Origin: Firmicutes bacterium UBA5389
GTDB lineage: Bacteria > Bacillota > DTU025
Assembly: GCA_002409965.1 (NCBI GenBank)
Contig: DHON01000022.1
Coordinates: 1 to 24,803, forward strand
Direction: 5' to 3'
Length of the DNA: 24,803 bases
Below the pieces are notes generated by a model, which was not told where the DNA came from, searched no databases, and saw nothing but the letters and a program-made list of their open reading frames with translations. The translations under genes were made by a program, and so were the position numbers. Shown here one piece after another: positions 22,120 to 24,803 of this stretch; within the stretch, counting starts at the first letter, position 1; every line of letters starts with the position of its first letter.

Positions 22120-22980
22120 ATGGCTGTTTCAACCTGTGACGAGCTTCTCGGGAAGACGGTCGTGGTGAAATACGGCGGGAACGCCATGGCAAGCGAGGAG
22201 CTCAAGCGAGCGGTCGCCTTCGATCTGGTGTTCCTGCAAAGCATGGGCGTGAACCCGGTGGTAGTGCACGGCGGCGGGCCTGACATCAACCAGGTCATGC
22301 TGAAGCTGGGCAAGAGGCCGATGTTCGTGAGCGGCTTGAGGATGACTGACGCCGAGACCATGGAGATCGTGCAGATGGTGCTGTGCGGCAAGATCAACAA
22401 AGAGATAGTCTCCTTGATACAGCGCGAAGGAGGCAAGGCTGTCGGCCTTTCAGGGCATGACGCGGGGCTGATCCGGGCGCGCAGACGCCCTCCCGAACGG
22501 GTCGTCGACCGTGCGACAGGCGAGGAGCAGCTGGTCGATTTGGGGCAGGTGGGGGACGTGGAGGAGGTCTCGCCAGGAATCATGCACGATCTGATCCACT
22601 CGGGCTACATCCCGGTGGTGTCTACAGTGGGAACAGGCGATGACGGCGCTTCCTATAATATCAACGCCGACTACGTTGCGTCGGAGATCGCGCGCGCTCT
22701 CTCAGCTGACGTCATGTTGATGCTGACTGATGTTGAAGGGCTCCTCGCCGACTTCAAAGACAAGTCCACCCTGATCCCCCGACTCACGATCGGGGATGCC
22801 CGCATGATGATCTCAGACGGTCGCGTCGAGGGCGGCATGATTCCCAAGGTGCAGTCGTGCATCGGCGCGCTGGAAGGCGGGGTGGGCAGAGCTCACATCA
22901 TAGACGGGCGACGCCGGCACTCAATCATATTGGAGCTGTGCACACACGCCGGCATCGGCACTGAGCTGGCGCATGAATGA
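22120..22980 (+). CDS. argB: Acetylglutamate kinase
   Basis: A 286-residue amino-acid kinase-fold enzyme that phosphorylates N-acetylglutamate. VVVKYGGNAM near the start, VVVHGGGPDIN and the block FVSGLRMTDAETMEIVQMVL are typical of NAGK. NADYVASEIARAL, LTDVEGLL and GGMIPKVQSC complete the active site. The N-terminal helix seen in arginine-inhibited NAGKs is short here, so feedback inhibition cannot be judged. GGAAGG sits directly before the ATG and GGGAGG lies 13 bases upstream; neither has ideal spacing. The gene lies 26 bases after argJ and 15 before argD. Confidence 0.96.
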   Translation: MAVSTCDELLGKTVVVKYGGNAMASEELKRAVAFDLVFLQSMGVNPVVVHGGGPDINQVMLKLGKRPMFVSGLRMTDAETMEIVQMVLCGKINKEIVSLIQREGGKAVGLSGHDAGLIRARRRPPERVVDRATGEEQLVDLGQVGDVEEVSPGIMHDLIHSGYIPVVSTVGTGDDGASYNINADYVASEIARALSADVMLMLTDVEGLLADFKDKSTLIPRLTIGDARMMISDGRVEGGMIPKVQSCIGALEGGVGRAHIIDGRRRHSIILELCTHAGIGTELAHE

Positions 22981-22995
22981 CGCGGTTGTGGAAAG

Positions 22996-24213
22996 ATGGT
23001 GACACGCACGGTGACAACTGACGAAGTCATTGCGTTGACAGACAAGTACGTGATGAGGACATACAAACGTCTCCCAATCGTGTTCGCTCGCGGCGAAGGT
23101 TGCAGGCTGTGGGATGCGGATGGGCGCGAGTACCTGGACTTTCTGGCCGGGATCGCAGTCAACTCGCTGGGGCACTGCCACCCGGCGGTAGTGAAGTCAG
23201 TATGCGAGCAAACTGCCGGGCTGATGCATGTTTCCAACGTGTTTCACATCGAACAGCAAGCTGTACTGGCTGAGATGCTGGTCCGGCAGACGTACGGTTT
23301 GGCCAAGGCGTTTTTCTGCAACTCTGGCGCCGAGGCCAATGAGGCAGCCATAAAGCTGGCGCGCAAGTACAGCTGGATGAGATACGGCGAGGACCGGTAC
23401 GAGATCGTCACCGCCGAACAGAGCTTTCACGGGCGCACGTTGGCTACGATAACTGCAACTGGGCAGCCCAAGTATCAGCGTGGTTTCGAGCCGCTTCCGG
23501 AAGGGTTCCGATATGTGCCCTTCAACGACCTAGCGGCAGCTAAGGCGGCGGTTTCCGACAAGGCGTGCGCGATCATGCTCGAGCCAGTGCAGGGCGAAGG
23601 CGGGGTCTACCCTGCAACACAGGACTACCTGCGCGGGATCTATGAGTTATGCCGAGAACGAGGGCTTCTCCTGATTCTGGATGAGGTTCAGACCGGCATA
23701 GGGCGAACCGGCAGGTTCTACGCCTATCAGAACTTCGACGGCGTGAAGCCCGATATCATCACCCTTGCCAAAGCCTTGGGCGGCGGCATCTCAATTGGAG
23801 CCATGATGGCTACCGACGAGGCTGCGAAGGGATTTGAACCCGGGAACCATGCGTCGACCTTCGGCGGCAACCCCGTGGCCTGCGCCGCAGGGATCGCCGT
23901 TGTCCGTACGATGGTGGACGAGCGTATCCCTGAGCGCGCGATGGAGATGGGGGAATACCTCCGGGGCAAGCTGGCGGAGATGGCCGATAGGCGCAGATCG
24001 GTAGTCGACATACGGGGCTTGGGCCTTATGGCCGGAGTTGAGCTTTCGGTCGACGCCGGAAGAGTTGGGGAACTGGCGCTGGAGCGCGGGCTCATCGTCA
24101 ACTCTATCGCCGGCAGGGTTTTGCGACTCCTTCCTCCCCTCATCGTGGGGAAGCCGGAGATAGACGAGGCGGTGGAGATCATCGATTATGCTATCGGCGA
24201 GGTCGAGGCGTGA
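22996..24213 (+). CDS. argD: Acetylornithine aminotransferase
   Basis: A class III PLP aminotransferase of 405 residues that converts N-acetylglutamate semialdehyde to N-acetylornithine with glutamate as amino donor. It has YLDFLAGIAVNSLGHCHP, the phosphate-binding NSGAEANEAAIKLAR, the FHGRTLATITATGQPKY block, EPVQGEGG, LDEVQTGIGRTG and the PLP-binding lysine K259 in ITLAKALGGG. The ribosome site is weak (GGAAAG directly before the ATG), so coupling to argB is likely. It is the last recognisable gene of the operon; a terminator follows 87 bases later. argF, argG and argH are not in the window. Confidence 0.95.
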   Translation: MVTRTVTTDEVIALTDKYVMRTYKRLPIVFARGEGCRLWDADGREYLDFLAGIAVNSLGHCHPAVVKSVCEQTAGLMHVSNVFHIEQQAVLAEMLVRQTYGLAKAFFCNSGAEANEAAIKLARKYSWMRYGEDRYEIVTAEQSFHGRTLATITATGQPKYQRGFEPLPEGFRYVPFNDLAAAKAAVSDKACAIMLEPVQGEGGVYPATQDYLRGIYELCRERGLLLILDEVQTGIGRTGRFYAYQNFDGVKPDIITLAKALGGGISIGAMMATDEAAKGFEPGNHASTFGGNPVACAAGIAVVRTMVDERIPERAMEMGEYLRGKLAEMADRRRSVVDIRGLGLMAGVELSVDAGRVGELALERGLIVNSIAGRVLRLLPPLIVGKPEIDEAVEIIDYAIGEVEA

Positions 24214-24300
24214 GGCGCGAGGCGCGAGGCCCTGTACGACTTCATGCGGCTTCCTGCTAAGTGATGCTAGGCTACAACTACGCCATTCCGCGCAACGAAT

Positions 24301-24351
24301 CCGATTTCCGGCATTGGGGCCCGGGGTCCCGGTCCGCGGAATCGGGTTTTT
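24301..24351 (+). terminator. Rho-independent terminator after argD
   Basis: CCGATTTCCG (24301-24310) pairs with CGGAATCGG (24337-24345), leaving one T bulged. A GC-rich loop lies between, and GTTTTT follows at 24346-24351. This marks the end of the argCJBD transcript. Confidence 0.75.
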
Positions 24352-24803
24352 GCGTTCACGGGCGCGCGATGCCGGCGGAGGCGGGCATTGGCGAGGCCGC
24401 AGGTTGCGCAGAGTCGAGCAGATAGAAGGACCGATTTCATGAAAAGCGGAGCCCCTTGGGGCCCTTCGGCCGTTGTGGGGAGGGATCCGTCAAAGTCGCG
24501 GACTCTGTTGCGCATCGTAGCTTGATCAACGGGCGTTTCGTCGCCCGCCTGGGTCCTGAAACCCAGGGTTGGCGCAAAGGCTGGGTCGTAGAGTCTATGC
24601 ATTACCCACATCGCTGGGAATACGCGCCGGTTTGAGTTTTGCGTATCCAAGCTCCTTGACGCGTACAGCCGCAAACGCCTCGCCGGCAAACCCTCATTGC
24701 GCGCCAACGCCGGGCGCCGCTGCATAACCGCTCGCTTGGCCGTTCATCGCATGAGTCGGACCAGAGTCGCTTTCGGTTCGATGATCTCGCGCTGAAGACG
24801 CCG
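24352..24803. other. Hairpin-rich, apparently non-coding end of the window
   Basis: No frame here resembles a known protein. Perfect short hairpins are packed in 24451-24567: GCCCC-TT-GGGGC (24451-24462), GGGCG/CGCCC (24531-24546) and CCTGGGT/ACCCAGG (24548-24567). The repeat at 24571-24628 follows. At the very edge a minus-strand frame (24803 to a TGA at 24746-24744) reads RRLQREIIEPKATLVRLMR and could be the tail of a gene outside the window, but 19 residues are too few to judge. Confidence 0.4.
24571..24628 (+). repeat. Short structured repeat, copy 2
   Basis: The second copy of the element at 391-436, better folded. GGCGC (24571-24575) can pair with GCGCC (24624-24628), TGGGT (24582-24586) with ACCCA (24604-24608), and inside is TAGA-G-TCTA. 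The shared core is TCTATGC-TTACCC-ATCGCTGG with a few substitutions, including the paired change CGGGT/ACCCG to TGGGT/ACCCA. Confidence 0.5.

Noticed and set aside
24571..24628. tRNA-like fold of the repeat
   Set aside because: There is no seven-pair acceptor stem, no GTTCRA T-loop and no anticodon arm of the right size.
24267..24725. 152-codon minus-strand ORF through the hairpin region
   Set aside because: It crosses the argD terminator and every hairpin, has no known motif, and its composition looks like translated structured DNA.

Overview
The window is about 24.8 kb of GC-rich bacterial DNA, mostly tightly packed operons plus several decayed genes. A Bacillota-like (Firmicutes) source fits best: an argC-argJ-argB-argD operon in that order, a BlaI repressor / M56 BlaR1-type peptidase pair, strong AGGAGG-type ribosome sites, a TetR-controlled exporter and a five-gene Opp/Dpp importer. 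The binding protein of the importer has a plain signal peptide instead of a lipobox, which is unusual for a monoderm and leaves a diderm lineage possible. This assignment is inference. I see no rRNA, tRNA, CRISPR array or intact transposase.

Layout. 1-580: debris. It holds an orphan C-terminal piece of a cytochrome c nitrite reductase (NrfA-like) and a short structured repeat whose second copy lies near the far end of the window. 580-1659 (-): a secreted-looking HExxH metallopeptidase with a doubtful start. 1704-2144: divergent intergenic region with inverted repeats and a cryptic ORF. 2145-8051 (+): a complete peptide/nickel-type ABC importer (binding protein, two permeases, two ATPases). 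8085-11538 (+): two transcription units, a CofE-like ligase coupled to a D-Ala-D-Ala carboxypeptidase, then blaI-blaR1-like. Both promoters carry the same dyad, close to the known BlaI/MecI/CopY box, so they look like one regulon. 11539-12314 (-): remnants of a GNAT acetyltransferase and an M2-type dipeptidase that has lost its catalytic core. 12333-13811 (-): a secreted PIG-L deacetylase. 13934-17946 (-): ABC exporter ATPase, two FtsX-type permeases and TetR, with a perfect 20-bp palindrome in the operon promoter. 18200-19543 (+): a PAS sensor kinase-like protein lacking its phospho-acceptor histidine and with degenerate ATP-binding boxes. 19605-24213 (+): three 16-bp tandem repeats, a good promoter and argCJBD. 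24301-24351: a terminator. 24352-24803: hairpin-rich, apparently non-coding DNA with the second repeat copy.

How the parts work together. The importer would bring in peptides or similar solutes. The cofE-like/dacA/blaI/blaR1 block looks like a cell-wall stress module: a PBP-type enzyme and a ligase-fold protein repressed by BlaI and derepressed by a membrane protease that lacks its own beta-lactam sensor domain. The exporter operon ends with its own presumed repressor. The arg operon carries the acetylated-ornithine pathway from acetylglutamate to acetylornithine, with ArgJ recycling the acetyl group.

The most interesting points are the shared operator linking the CofE-like/DacA unit to blaI-blaR1, the sensorless BlaR1, the degenerate kinase, the tandem repeats before argC, and the covarying structured repeat at the two ends of the window.
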